22,068 nt of DNA, from contig PLSZ01000067.1 in NCBI GenBank assembly GCA_003164305.1, positions 1-22,068 of the forward strand. Direction: 5' to 3'. This stretch comes from Acetobacteraceae bacterium (GTDB taxonomy: Bacteria; Pseudomonadota; Alphaproteobacteria; Acetobacterales; Acetobacteraceae). Under the pieces are notes generated by a model that ran no database searches, was not told the origin of the DNA, and saw nothing but the letters and a program-made list of their open reading frames with translations. How positions within the stretch are numbered: the stretch's first letter is position 1; every line of letters starts with the position of its first letter. Below, one piece after another: positions 14,901 through 22,068 of the stretch. The position numbers and the translations under genes were made by a program.

Positions 14901-16483
14901 TGGCGGCCAAACGGCGTCAGGTGTTGCTGGGCACGACGACCGGTCTCGCGGCGGGCGGCTGGGCGTGGGACGGCGATGCGTCGGTTCCCGGCCGCCTGAT
15001 GGGCGCCAACGCCGCGCTCGGGCACATGTTGCGGGATGGGAAGTGTCCAGAACCCACGTCCACCTCCACGAAAGACGTCGTGATCGTCGGCGGCGGTATC
15101 GCTGGATTGTCCGCCGGTTGGCGGCTGGCGAAACGCGGCATCGACTTCACCTTACTGGAACTGGAGAACGAGGTCGGCGGCAACGCGGCGTCCGGGCGCA
15201 ACGATGTGTCGGCGTATCCCTGGGGCGCGCATTACGTCCCTCGCCTCACCCGCGAAGCCGTTCACGCCGCCGCGTTGTTCGAGGAACTCGGCGTCATCAC
15301 CGGCCATGGCGCCAATGGCGACCCGATTTACAACGAATTTTATCTGTGCGCCGACCCGCGCGAGCGGCTGTTTCGGTTCGGCCGCTGGCAGGAGGATCTG
15401 CTGCCGTCGATCGGCGTCACACAAGACGATCGACGGCAATACGAAACGTTCTTCGCGGCGACGGAAGCCTTCCGGATGCGTCGCGGCGCCGACGGACGCA
15501 AAGCCTTCGCCATCCCGATGGAATTCAGTTCGGCGGATCCTGACCTGCGCGCTTTGGACCGCGTCAGCATGACCGAGTGGATGCGCGGGCACGGCTGGAA
15601 CTCCGAGCCGCTGAGCTGGTACGTCGATTACTGTTGCCGCGACGATTACGGTACCCACGCTTCAGGAATCTCCGCGTGGGCCGGCATTCATTACTTCGCC
15701 GCGCGCGACGGCAAGGCGGCGGATGACGACACGCCCTCGATCCTGACATGGCCGGAAGGCAACGGGTGGATCGTCGGACAATTGAAGCTGCGGCTGGCGA
15801 AGCATCTGACGACCGCGACGCCTGCCTGGAGGGTCAGCAACACCGGTAAAGGCGTCGCGGTCGATTTGTTCGACCCGGCGACGCATCAATCGCGCCGCGT
15901 CATGGCGCGGACGGCGATCCTGGCGGTGCCTCGCTTCGTCGCGGACCGGTTGTTGAACCGCGAACCGGACGACGCGCACAGCTACGCGCCTTGGATGGTG
16001 GCGAACGTCACCACGAGCAAGATGCCGGGCGGCGTTGGAATTCCGTTGTGCTGGGACAACGTGGTGCATGACAGCGCCTCACTTGGCTATGTCGTCGCCA
16101 CGCATCAATCGCTTCGGCGCGTGCGCACCCAAACGGTGCTGACGTATTACTGGCCGCTGTGCGACCTCCCGCCGGACGAGGCGCGGCGCGCGGCGTTGGC
16201 CCGGCCACTGGCGGAATGGCAGGCGATGGTGCTGAAGGAGTTGCTGCACATCCATCCCGAACTGCGCGGCGCCATCGACAACGTCGATGTCTGGCTTTGG
16301 GGTCACGGCATGATCCGGCCGACACCCGGATATCTTTGGGGCACGGCACGCGCCGAGGCATGCGCGCAAACGCCGCCGGTGTTTTTCGCGCACTCGGACA
16401 TGAGCGGACTGTCGCTGTTCGAGGAAGCCAATTACCGCGGTGTCACGGCGGCCGACGCGGCGGCCACATATCTGGGCTTTTGA
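14900..16483 (+). CDS. Tat-exported FAD-dependent amine-oxidase-like protein
   Basis: This 527-residue protein opens with a twin-arginine-like signal (KRRQVLLGTTTGLAAGG). An FAD-binding Rossmann motif follows (DVVIVGGGIAGLSAGWRLAK, GxGxxG at 64-69, Glu at 87), then the GGNAASG second nucleotide contact, and a C-terminal FAD motif FFAHSDMSGLSLFEEANYRG. It belongs to the flavin amine oxidase superfamily (polyamine oxidase/protoporphyrinogen oxidase/phytoene desaturase fold). Position after a membrane aminopropyltransferase suggests oxidation of an amine-modified product on the outer face of the membrane. The substrate is not readable from sequence. The start ATG shares one base with the upstream stop, and the next gene begins 2 bases after this stop. 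Confidence 0.88.
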   Translation: MAAKRRQVLLGTTTGLAAGGWAWDGDASVPGRLMGANAALGHMLRDGKCPEPTSTSTKDVVIVGGGIAGLSAGWRLAKRGIDFTLLELENEVGGNAASGRNDVSAYPWGAHYVPRLTREAVHAAALFEELGVITGHGANGDPIYNEFYLCADPRERLFRFGRWQEDLLPSIGVTQDDRRQYETFFAATEAFRMRRGADGRKAFAIPMEFSSADPDLRALDRVSMTEWMRGHGWNSEPLSWYVDYCCRDDYGTHASGISAWAGIHYFAARDGKAADDDTPSILTWPEGNGWIVGQLKLRLAKHLTTATPAWRVSNTGKGVAVDLFDPATHQSRRVMARTAILAVPRFVADRLLNREPDDAHSYAPWMVANVTTSKMPGGVGIPLCWDNVVHDSASLGYVVATHQSLRRVRTQTVLTYYWPLCDLPPDEARRAALARPLAEWQAMVLKELLHIHPELRGAIDNVDVWLWGHGMIRPTPGYLWGTARAEACAQTPPVFFAHSDMSGLSLFEEANYRGVTAADAAATYLGF

Positions 16484-16485
16484 CC

Positions 16486-17580
16486 ATGCGGCCCTGGATC
16501 GGCGGCCCAGCATTCGACACGATCTTCATCATCGCTCCAGCCTATGCGATCACCGCGCTGGTGCTGTGCTTTCCAGGCTTCTTCCGAAGTCATGAGGTGA
16601 CGCCACTGTTGTGGGCGGCGCTGATCGTCGGCGTCGATGTCGCGCACGTCTACAGTACGCTGTACCGTACCTATTTCGATCCGGTGGAGTTCCGCCAACG
16701 GCGCACGCTTTATGTGATGGCGCCGCTGCTCGGCTGGCTGGCCTTCGTCGCGCTCTACAGCCTGGGCTCCATGGTGTTCTGGCGAGTCCTGGCCTACCTC
16801 GCGGTGTTTCACTTCATCCGGCAACAATACGGTTTCATGATGATTTATCGCCGGCATGAGCGGGGATCGCCGGCGCTCGACCGGGCGGCGATCTACGCGG
16901 CGACGTTGTATCCGTTGCTGTGGTGGCACTGCCATCAACGGCATTTTTCCTGGTTCGTGGAAGGCGATTTCTTCCGGTTGAACCGGCCCTGGATCGCCAA
17001 TGCGGCGTTGCCGGTTTATCTGGCGATCCTGGCGGCTTACGGCGTCAAGGAATGGCTTCTGTGGCGCGCGTCGGGCCGGTTCAACGTGCCGCGCAACCTG
17101 CTGCTGGCGGGGACCGCTTTGTCCTGGTGGACCGGCATCATCGTGCTGGACAGCGATCTGGCGTTCACCGCCACTAATGTGCTCGCGCACGGCATTCCCT
17201 ACATGGCGCTGATCTGGCTGTATGGACGCAATTCGGCCCGCCGGGACAGCACGCGGCCGCTGTTGGGACTGATTCCGTCCGGCCGGTTTTATTCGCTGGC
17301 GTTCGTGCCGCTGTTCGTCGCGCTGCCGATCCTGTTCGCTTATGTCGAGGAAGGCTTGTGGGACGGCCTGGTGTGGACCGAGCATCCGACGTTGTTCCGC
17401 CTGTTCGACAGCCTGCCGGCGATCGGCGACAGAGATATCCTGGTCTGGCTGGTGCCGTTGCTGGCGTTGCCGCAAATCACGCATTACGTGCTGGACGCGT
17501 TCATCTGGCGGCTGCGCCAACCGGAGGCGGGGTGGAAGCAAACGATGTTTTCGGAGCCTCGCGCGGCTATCGAAACCTGA
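16486..17580 (+). CDS. Polytopic His-rich membrane protein, unknown function
   Basis: This 364-residue protein has eight to nine predicted transmembrane helices (for example [74 protein letters not shown]). Histidines lie in or near helices: VAHVY (54), [10 protein letters not shown] (109), WWHCHQRHF (148, 150, 153), VLAHGIPYM (235) and [12 protein letters not shown] (333). I do not recognise the family with confidence. The His spacing recalls membrane di-iron hydroxylases/desaturases or Brp/Blh-type enzymes, but none of their exact motifs is present. It starts 2 bases after the FAD protein stop, so it is surely co-translated and is the last gene of the operon. It abuts the bchZ breakpoint. 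A membrane oxidase or transporter working with the FAD protein is possible. Confidence 0.8.
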   Translation: MRPWIGGPAFDTIFIIAPAYAITALVLCFPGFFRSHEVTPLLWAALIVGVDVAHVYSTLYRTYFDPVEFRQRRTLYVMAPLLGWLAFVALYSLGSMVFWRVLAYLAVFHFIRQQYGFMMIYRRHERGSPALDRAAIYAATLYPLLWWHCHQRHFSWFVEGDFFRLNRPWIANAALPVYLAILAAYGVKEWLLWRASGRFNVPRNLLLAGTALSWWTGIIVLDSDLAFTATNVLAHGIPYMALIWLYGRNSARRDSTRPLLGLIPSGRFYSLAFVPLFVALPILFAYVEEGLWDGLVWTEHPTLFRLFDSLPAIGDRDILVWLVPLLALPQITHYVLDAFIWRLRQPEAGWKQTMFSEPRAAIET

Positions 17581-17602
17581 CCGCCGCTCAGGCTTTGACC
17601 CG

Positions 17603-18409
17603 ATGATCCATAACGTCTGCATGTACCGCGAGTTCGGCCGCAAGCTCTGCGGCGAGCTTGATCGGCCGTACTTGCAAGCGCCGATCGGGTTTTTTTCCAC
17701 CACCAATTTCCTGCGCAAACTGGCTGAGCTGGCGGGCGTCGATCCCGAGCCGTTCATCGAGCGGGAGAAGCATACGACGATCAAGCCGATCCGGGATCTG
17801 TGGCGCAGCGTGACGCAGGATTTCTTCGCCACCGCCAGCTTCGCCATCGTGGCGACCGACGCGTATGCCCGCGGCGTGCGCCGGTTCCTGGAAGACGGCA
17901 TGGGCATCCCCTGCTCCTTCGCCGTGTCGCGGTGCGACGGCGTCAAGCCGGACAACGCGGCGCTGCGCGCGATGATCCGCGCGAAGCCGCCTCAGGTGTT
18001 GTTCTGGTCGGACAACGAACGCATGTACGCCGCCGAGGCCGGCGGCCGGAGCATATACATCCCCGCGTCGTTCCCAGGTGCCGTCATCCGCCGCGCCACC
18101 GGCAGGCCGTTCATGGGATACGCCGGCGCCACCTATATCGTGCAGGAATTCTGCAACGCGCTGTTCGACGCGCTGCTCAGTATTCTCCCTTTTGGCACGG
18201 ACCTGGATCGTATCGAACCGACGCCTGTGCTGCACGCCGCGAGCTGTCCCTGGGACGACGACGCGCGGGCGCTGTTCGACGAGCATCTGGAAACGGGGCC
18301 GTTCCTGGTTCGCATCTCGGCCGCCAAACGCCTGCGCGACCGGATCGAACGTGACATGCGCGAGGCCGGCGAGGATCGCGTCACCGTCGAACGTGTCAGT
18401 CTCGCGCTG
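17603..18409 (+). pseudogene. bchZ: Chlorophyllide a reductase subunit BchZ, 5'-truncated
   Basis: The frame encodes about 269 residues matching the C-terminal half of Bch[101 protein letters not shown], and the C-terminal [20 protein letters not shown]. Full BchZ is about 460-490 residues; the first 210 or so, including the Cys that helps hold the iron-sulfur cluster shared with BchY, are missing. Similarity begins almost exactly 22 bases after the upstream operon ends, which marks a rearrangement breakpoint. The original stop is also lost: the frame runs on through the pufL region to 18828. BchZ with BchX and BchY reduces ring B of chlorophyllide a; neither bchX nor bchY is in the window. 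Confidence 0.92.
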
Positions 18410-18563
18410 GCCGGATCGGCTGTCTCATTCACGATGCCGCCCAGAGCCGCCGCGATGGCGAGCCCAGAGAGGTTCCGGGCGGTGACCCCGCGCGGAACGG
18501 GCGCCGTGGCCTGGTCGTCACGGCAATCCCAGTCGCGCGGGATGGGCGCGACACAGGCCGCGA
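18410..18563 (+). other. Deletion scar where pufB, pufA and most of pufL should be
   Basis: In purple bacteria bchZ is normally followed by pufB, pufA (LH1 beta and alpha) and pufL. In these 154 bases I find no LH1 peptide (no His-containing membrane helix in any frame) and no N-terminal PufL sequence. The segment therefore looks like the join of one or more deletions. Confidence 0.55.
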
Positions 18564-18644
18564 GGTCGTTTCATCATCAGCGGACCGTTCTGGAGCCGGG
18601 GTTGGCCGGAATGGTGGACCTGGTGGCTCAATCTTCCGATTTAG
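18564..18644 (+). pseudogene. pufL: PufL C-terminal remnant (reaction centre L subunit)
   Basis: One short frame reads [18 protein letters not shown] then TWWLNLPI and stops at TAG (18642-18644). This is the characteristic C-terminus of the reaction-centre L subunit (ISGPFWTRGWPEWWxWWLxLP). Only about 26 residues of roughly 275 remain. It sits 29 bases before the pufM ATG, the normal place for the end of pufL. Confidence 0.85.
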
Positions 18645-18673
18645 GCGCACTGATCAGGGACCGGGGGACCGTC

Positions 18674-19619
18674 ATGGCCGAATATCAGAACATCTTCACA
18701 CGCGTGCAAATCCGCGGCCCAGGACATATGGGTCCGGCACGCCGTTCCACTCACGCTTTTTGGGTTTTATCGGCGACGCGCAGGTCGGACCGATTTATTT
18801 CGGCACCACCGGCATGGCGTCGTTGATCCGCGGCTTCATCGCCATCGAAATCATTGGCCTGACCTGTGGGCCTCGGTCAACGGGAGTCCGATCCAGTTCA
18901 TCCGCCAACTGCCGCGGCTGGCACTGGAACCGCCGCCGCCCGCTTACGGATTGCACATCCCGCCGCTGGCGCAAGGCGGCTGGTGGCTGATGGCCGGCTT
19001 CTTTTTCACGACATCGATCGTGCTGTGGTGGCTGCGCATGTATCGCCGCGCCCGCGCGCTCGGCATGGGCACCCACGTGGCCTGGGCGTTCGCCTCCGCC
19101 ATCTGGCTGATGCTCTCGCTCGGCATCATCCGGCCCGTGCTCATGGGCAGCTTCGGGGAGTCGGTGCCATTCGGCATCTTTCCGCACCTCGATTGGGTGG
19201 CCTCCTTCTCGATCCGTTACGGTAATTTGTTCTACAACCCCTTTCACTGCCTGTCGATCGCCTTCTTGTACGGCTCGACGCTGTTGTTCGCGATGCATGC
19301 GGGCACCATCCTTGCGGTGAGCCGCTTGGGCGGCGACCGCGAATTGGAGCAGATCATCGACCGCGGTACGGCCGCCGAACGGGCGGCGCTTTTCTGGCGC
19401 TGGACCATGGGCTTCAATGCAACCATGGAATCCATCCATCGCTGGGCGTGGTGGTTCGCGGTGCTGTGTCCACTCGTGGGCGGAATCGGCATTCTCCTCA
19501 CGGGCACGGTGGTGGACAATTGGTATCTGTGGGCGGTCAAACACCACGTGGCGCCGATGTATCCGCATGTGTTTGCGCCGGTGATCGACCCCGCCACACT
19601 TCCGGGAGCTCCGAAATGA
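18674..19619 (+). pseudogene. pufM: PufM reaction-centre M subunit, two frameshifts
   Basis: The start is intact: [20 protein letters not shown] from 18674. At about 18731 a small deletion (roughly 10-15 residues by family comparison) shifts the frame to [20 protein letters not shown] and [20 protein letters not shown]. At about 18860 a further one-base loss (ATTGGCCTGACCTGTGGGCC) shifts it again to [20 protein letters not shown], which stays open to the TGA at 19617-19619. The last two thirds keep every cofactor ligand: the His in FPHLDWV, in [16 protein letters not shown] (special pair), in [17 protein letters not shown] and in ESIHRWAWW, and the Glu in GGDRELEQI (non-haem iron). Decay therefore looks recent. 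The stop overlaps the pufC ATG. Confidence 0.93.
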
Positions 19620-20761
19620 GTCACTCAAGCGCTGTGTGGCCGGCCCGCGCCACGGCATCGGCCCTGCTGATCGCGGCGTTGGCGTCGCTCTGCGGCTGTT
19701 GGGAGCGGCCTCCGGTGGACACCGTGCAGAGCGGGTTTCGCGGAACGGGCTCGCAGCAGGTGATCGACCCGCGGCTGGATGCGCAGAAGTACAAGAAGAA
19801 CGCGATACCCGAGGAAATCCCGGCGGCGGATGCCGAAGGGCCGCCGGCCACAGTGATATTTCAGAATGTTCAGGTCCTCAAGGACTTGAACATTGGGCAG
19901 TTCACGCGCGTGATGCAGGGCAATGCGGCCTGGGTGGCGCCTGCGGACCAGAGTTGCAATTATTGCCATGAAGCGGTCATGTCGAGCGATGCCAAGTACA
20001 CCAAGCGGGTGGCGCGGCGCATGCTGGAAATGGTCAGGCACATCAACAAGGACTGGCGCTCGCACGTGGGCGCCACCGGCGTCACCTGCTATACCTGTCA
20101 CCGGGGACAGCCGGTGCCTGAGTATCGGTGGTACATCAATCCGGGCCAGTCGGCCGAGGGCGGCCTGATCGCCTCCAATGCCGGCAAAAACAAACCCTCG
20201 ACGGTGGCCGGGCTGAGCGCGCTGCCGGGGGACCCCTTTACGCCGTATCTGCTCGGAAGCGAAAACATCCGCGTACAGGCGACCCAGGCATTGCGCGGAA
20301 CGGATTTCAGCTCGATCAAGCAGACGGAGCGGACGTACGCCTTCATGATCTCGGTGGCGGAGGCGCTCGGCGTGAACTGCAATTATTGCCACGCTACGCG
20401 GGCGCTGGAAATGTGGGACCAGAGCACGCCGAGGCGCGCGACCGCGTGGTACGGCATTCGCATGGTGCGCGACCTCAACAACAATTTCATGGTGCCGCTG
20501 ACATCCACCTTCCCGCAGCACCGGCTGGGGGTATTGGGCGACGTCGCCAAGATCGCCTGCGTCACCTGCCATCAGGGCGTCTTCAAGCCGCTGTACGGTG
20601 TGAGCATGGCGAAGAACTGGCCGGAACTCTACGGCGGCGATCATCCCGTCTGGGAAACGCACCCGGCGGCGGCACCCGGCGACTCAGCGGCGCCGTCCGC
20701 GGCGCCGACACCGGATAGCGCCAAGGCGCCGCCGACGGCCGCGCTGGTGGCGGCGCACTGA
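19616..20761 (+). CDS. pufC: Reaction-centre tetraheme cytochrome c subunit PufC, intact
   Basis: This 381-residue lipoprotein starts at the ATG overlapping the pufM stop (ATGA). The signal peptide ends at a lipobox-like LCGC followed by [17 protein letters not shown], the usual PufC N-terminus after lipidation. Four heme-binding motifs are present: CNYCH (codons beginning near 19957), CYTCH (near 20088), CNYCH (near 20377) and CVTCH (near 20560). PufC is anchored on the periplasmic face of the reaction centre and re-reduces the special pair. Conserved stretches include [20 protein letters not shown] and [18 protein letters not shown]. The C-terminal 35 residues are an Ala/Pro-rich tail. The frame has no lesion even though pufL is gone and pufM is broken, so it is either recently orphaned or kept as a periplasmic electron carrier. 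Confidence 0.95.
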   Translation: MSHSSAVWPARATASALLIAALASLCGCWERPPVDTVQSGFRGTGSQQVIDPRLDAQKYKKNAIPEEIPAADAEGPPATVIFQNVQVLKDLNIGQFTRVMQGNAAWVAPADQSCNYCHEAVMSSDAKYTKRVARRMLEMVRHINKDWRSHVGATGVTCYTCHRGQPVPEYRWYINPGQSAEGGLIASNAGKNKPSTVAGLSALPGDPFTPYLLGSENIRVQATQALRGTDFSSIKQTERTYAFMISVAEALGVNCNYCHATRALEMWDQSTPRRATAWYGIRMVRDLNNNFMVPLTSTFPQHRLGVLGDVAKIACVTCHQGVFKPLYGVSMAKNWPELYGGDHPVWETHPAAAPGDSAAPSAAPTPDSAKAPPTAALVAAH

Positions 20762-20796
20762 ACCCCAAGGCTTCGCCGATTCTTCGGTCAGTCAAT

Positions 20797-20822
20797 GCTC
20801 CGCCGGCCAAGGCCGGCGGAGC
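20797..20822. terminator. Strong hairpin between convergent genes, likely bidirectional terminator
   Basis: GCTCCGCCGGCC-AA-GGCCGGCGGAGC is a perfect 12-bp inverted repeat lying between the pufC stop (20761) and the stop of the convergent hydrolase (20843). There is no clear U-tract on either side, so it may act with Rho or only protect 3' ends. Confidence 0.65.
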
Positions 20823-20842
20823 AGCTGAGCAGCCCGCCAAGC

Positions 20843-21664
20843 TCAGCGCTCCGTCGCGGCCACGTCCTGCGGGCGCTTGAGAAACTCATCCATGATCGGA
20901 TTCAGCCACTCGGAGCGCCCTGAAAACGTACCGTGATCCGTTCCCGGCAGCACGCAGAGCTCGGCATTGGGCAGCGCGTGGAATATCTGCAGGGTGTGCT
21001 CGAGGGTGATCGCGTCCCGGTCGCCGGAGATCAGCAGCACGGGTTGGGAGATCCTCGACAGCAGGTCCAGGCTGAGTTCGGAGGGTGTCGGCGAGGTGAG
21101 CCACAGACGGGCGAGCTTCTCGTCGATGGTGTTCGGCGCCGGGGTCTGTGCGGCGCGCAGTCCCTCGAGGCCGTCCGCCGTCAATCCGTCGGGCGAGATG
21201 TTCACGCCGCTGATCAAGAGGCGCCGCACGAGATCGGGATGGCGCACGGCGAGCATGAGCGCAAGGATGCCGCCGTCGCTGAAGCCGATCACGTCGACAT
21301 GCCTGAGCTTGAGCATCTGCAGAAGCGCCGCGGTGTCCTCCATCATGCCGGTGTAGGTGAGCGGCCCCGGCACGTCCGGGGTTCGTCCTTGCCCGACCTG
21401 ATCGGGCGCCACGATGTGATGATGCTCCGAGAAGACATCCAGCTGGCGCACGAAAGAATGCTCGCCCGAGTCGCCTCCCCCGTGCAAAAACACCAGCGCC
21501 GAGCCGCTGCCCCGCACGGCGTAGTAGATTCGGTGGCCGTGAACGGAGGCCCAATGCCACTCCGGCGGAGATTCCGCGGCAAGGGCTGGACAAACGGGAA
21601 CGCACATGAGCAGTGCTCCGAGCAAGGAAAGCAGGCCGAGCACCCGCACGTCGGCGAATCTCAT
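20843..21664 (-). CDS. Exported alpha/beta-fold hydrolase
   Basis: This 273-residue protein has a signal peptide (MRFADVRVLGLLSLLGALLM then CVPVCPALAAES, cleavage likely after ALA). The alpha/beta-hydrolase core follows: HGGGDSGEH (61-69, oxyanion hole), the nucleophile elbow GFSDGG (Ser129), acid in SGDRDAIT (Asp217) and His in GTDHGTF (His244). All three catalytic residues are present. It probably hydrolyses an ester or lactone in the periplasm; the substrate is unknown. The ATG at 21664 is chosen over an upstream TTG at 21673 that lies inside the preceding gene's last codons; it begins a normal signal peptide and is 6 bases past the upstream stop. Confidence 0.88.
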   Translation of the reverse strand: MRFADVRVLGLLSLLGALLMCVPVCPALAAESPPEWHWASVHGHRIYYAVRGSGSALVFLHGGGDSGEHSFVRQLDVFSEHHHIVAPDQVGQGRTPDVPGPLTYTGMMEDTAALLQMLKLRHVDVIGFSDGGILALMLAVRHPDLVRRLLISGVNISPDGLTADGLEGLRAAQTPAPNTIDEKLARLWLTSPTPSELSLDLLSRISQPVLLISGDRDAITLEHTLQIFHALPNAELCVLPGTDHGTFSGRSEWLNPIMDEFLKRPQDVAATER

Positions 21665-21669
21665 GGGCG

Positions 21670-22068
21670 TCAAACCGGGTGTTGCGCCGGCAGGTATTCG
21701 GTCAGCAACTGCATGTATTGCGCTCGCAGCAGCTCCCCGACATCGGCCTGCCGTCGCAGGCTCTTCAGGCCCCGCAGCGGCGCCACCGATGGGTAGCCGT
21801 TATCCTCGAGCCATGCCGACAGGCCGGCAACCAGCTGCGTCATGTAGGCCGGACCGTGCCGCAGCAGCGCCGAGGTCGTCATGACGGCGTCGGCGCCGGC
21901 GAGAAGATATTTGACGACCTGTTCGGCCGTTTCGACCCCGCTCGTGGCCGCGAGCGAGCGGTCGAGCGTGCCGGCGAGCAGTGCGATCCACAGCAGCGGC
22001 AATCCTGTGTCATGGCGGGTGCTGAGCTTCAGCTCGGCCTTGACCGACAGCGTACTCAACTCGAAATC
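21670..22068 (-). CDS. Dihydroorotate-dehydrogenase-like flavoprotein, C-terminal part
   Basis: The minus frame is open from the window end to the TGA at 21670-21672 and encodes 133 residues: LSTLSVKAELKLSTRHDTG, LPLLWIALLAGTLDRSLAAT, SGVETAEQVVKYLLAGADAV and MTTSALLRHGP. This matches the C-terminus of the 'dihydroorotate dehydrogenase-like' TIM-barrel flavoproteins, with the SGV and AGADAVM segments that bind the FMN phosphate. These proteins are distinct from the pyrimidine-pathway PyrD and their substrate is not established. The N-terminal two thirds lie outside the window. The stop is 5 bases before the hydrolase ATG, so the two are co-transcribed. Confidence 0.88.
   Translation of the reverse strand, partial: DFELSTLSVKAELKLSTRHDTGLPLLWIALLAGTLDRSLAATSGVETAEQVVKYLLAGADAVMTTSALLRHGPAYMTQLVAGLSAWLEDNGYPSVAPLRGLKSLRRQADVGELLRAQYMQLLTEYLPAQHPV

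Noticed and set aside
16432..17955. 507-codon open frame on the minus strand
   Set aside because: It spans the end of the FAD gene, the membrane protein and bchZ on the opposite strand, is extremely Gln/Arg/Pro-rich and has no domain.
17342..18828. A single long plus-strand frame that could be read as a 494-residue gene
   Set aside because: Only 17603-18409 matches BchZ. The upstream part overlaps the membrane protein in another frame, and the downstream part runs through pufL and pufM in the wrong frame.
1..22068. tRNA, rRNA, CRISPR arrays or phage defence genes
   Set aside because: I saw no cloverleaf-like tRNA, no regular spaced repeats and no Cas or other defence domain. The only repeats are the REP-like palindromes.

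Overview
This 22-kb, GC-rich window (high-GC codon use, TTG and GTG starts, many ATGA-coupled genes, a GTCATCCCCGGGCTCGACCCGG palindromic repeat) looks alphaproteobacterial. It most resembles a lineage descended from aerobic anoxygenic phototrophs, such as Rhodospirillales/Acetobacteraceae or Bradyrhizobium relatives. The placement is inferred from gene content; no phylogeny was run.

Layout. (1) 1-2340 is a decay zone: the 5' end of an IS630-type transposase (minus), a plus-strand IS4/Tn5-type transposase broken in several frames, REP-like palindromes, and minus-strand relics of a bacteriophytochrome (bphP) and the photosynthesis repressor ppsR. Each relic is reduced by internal deletions, and the bphP relic has Arg where the biliverdin-binding Cys should be. 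(2) 2500-3138 (minus) is an intact heme oxygenase, the enzyme that would make the phytochrome's biliverdin. (3) 3302-3380 is a paired REP element. (4) 3466-9810 is an accessory catabolic block: DUF35 zinc-ribbon/OB protein, thiolase-fold aldolase-like protein, two luciferase-like flavin monooxygenases, a CaiB-type CoA-transferase and an iron-ADH-family protein that lacks the usual metal ligands. (5) 9947-17580 is a tight eight-gene operon: SPFH/SHOCT, two DUF4178 zinc-ribbon proteins, a 52-aa membrane peptide, DUF350, a membrane-anchored aminopropyltransferase, a Tat-exported FAD amine-oxidase-like protein and a His-rich polytopic membrane protein. It looks like an envelope-associated polyamine-type system with no AdoMet decarboxylase in the window. 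(6) 17603-20761 is a decayed photosynthesis cluster end: 3' part of bchZ, no pufBA, only the C-terminus of pufL, a frameshifted pufM and an intact pufC. (7) 20797-20822 is a strong hairpin, followed by minus-strand genes for an exported alpha/beta hydrolase and the C-terminal part of a dihydroorotate-dehydrogenase-like flavoprotein that leaves the window.

Two stories stand out. One is the loss of anoxygenic phototrophy caught midway: regulator, photoreceptor, light-harvesting and reaction-centre genes are gutted in place while the heme oxygenase and the tetraheme cytochrome remain open. The other is the eight-gene envelope operon lying directly against the bchZ breakpoint, with an unrecognised His-rich membrane protein as its last gene.
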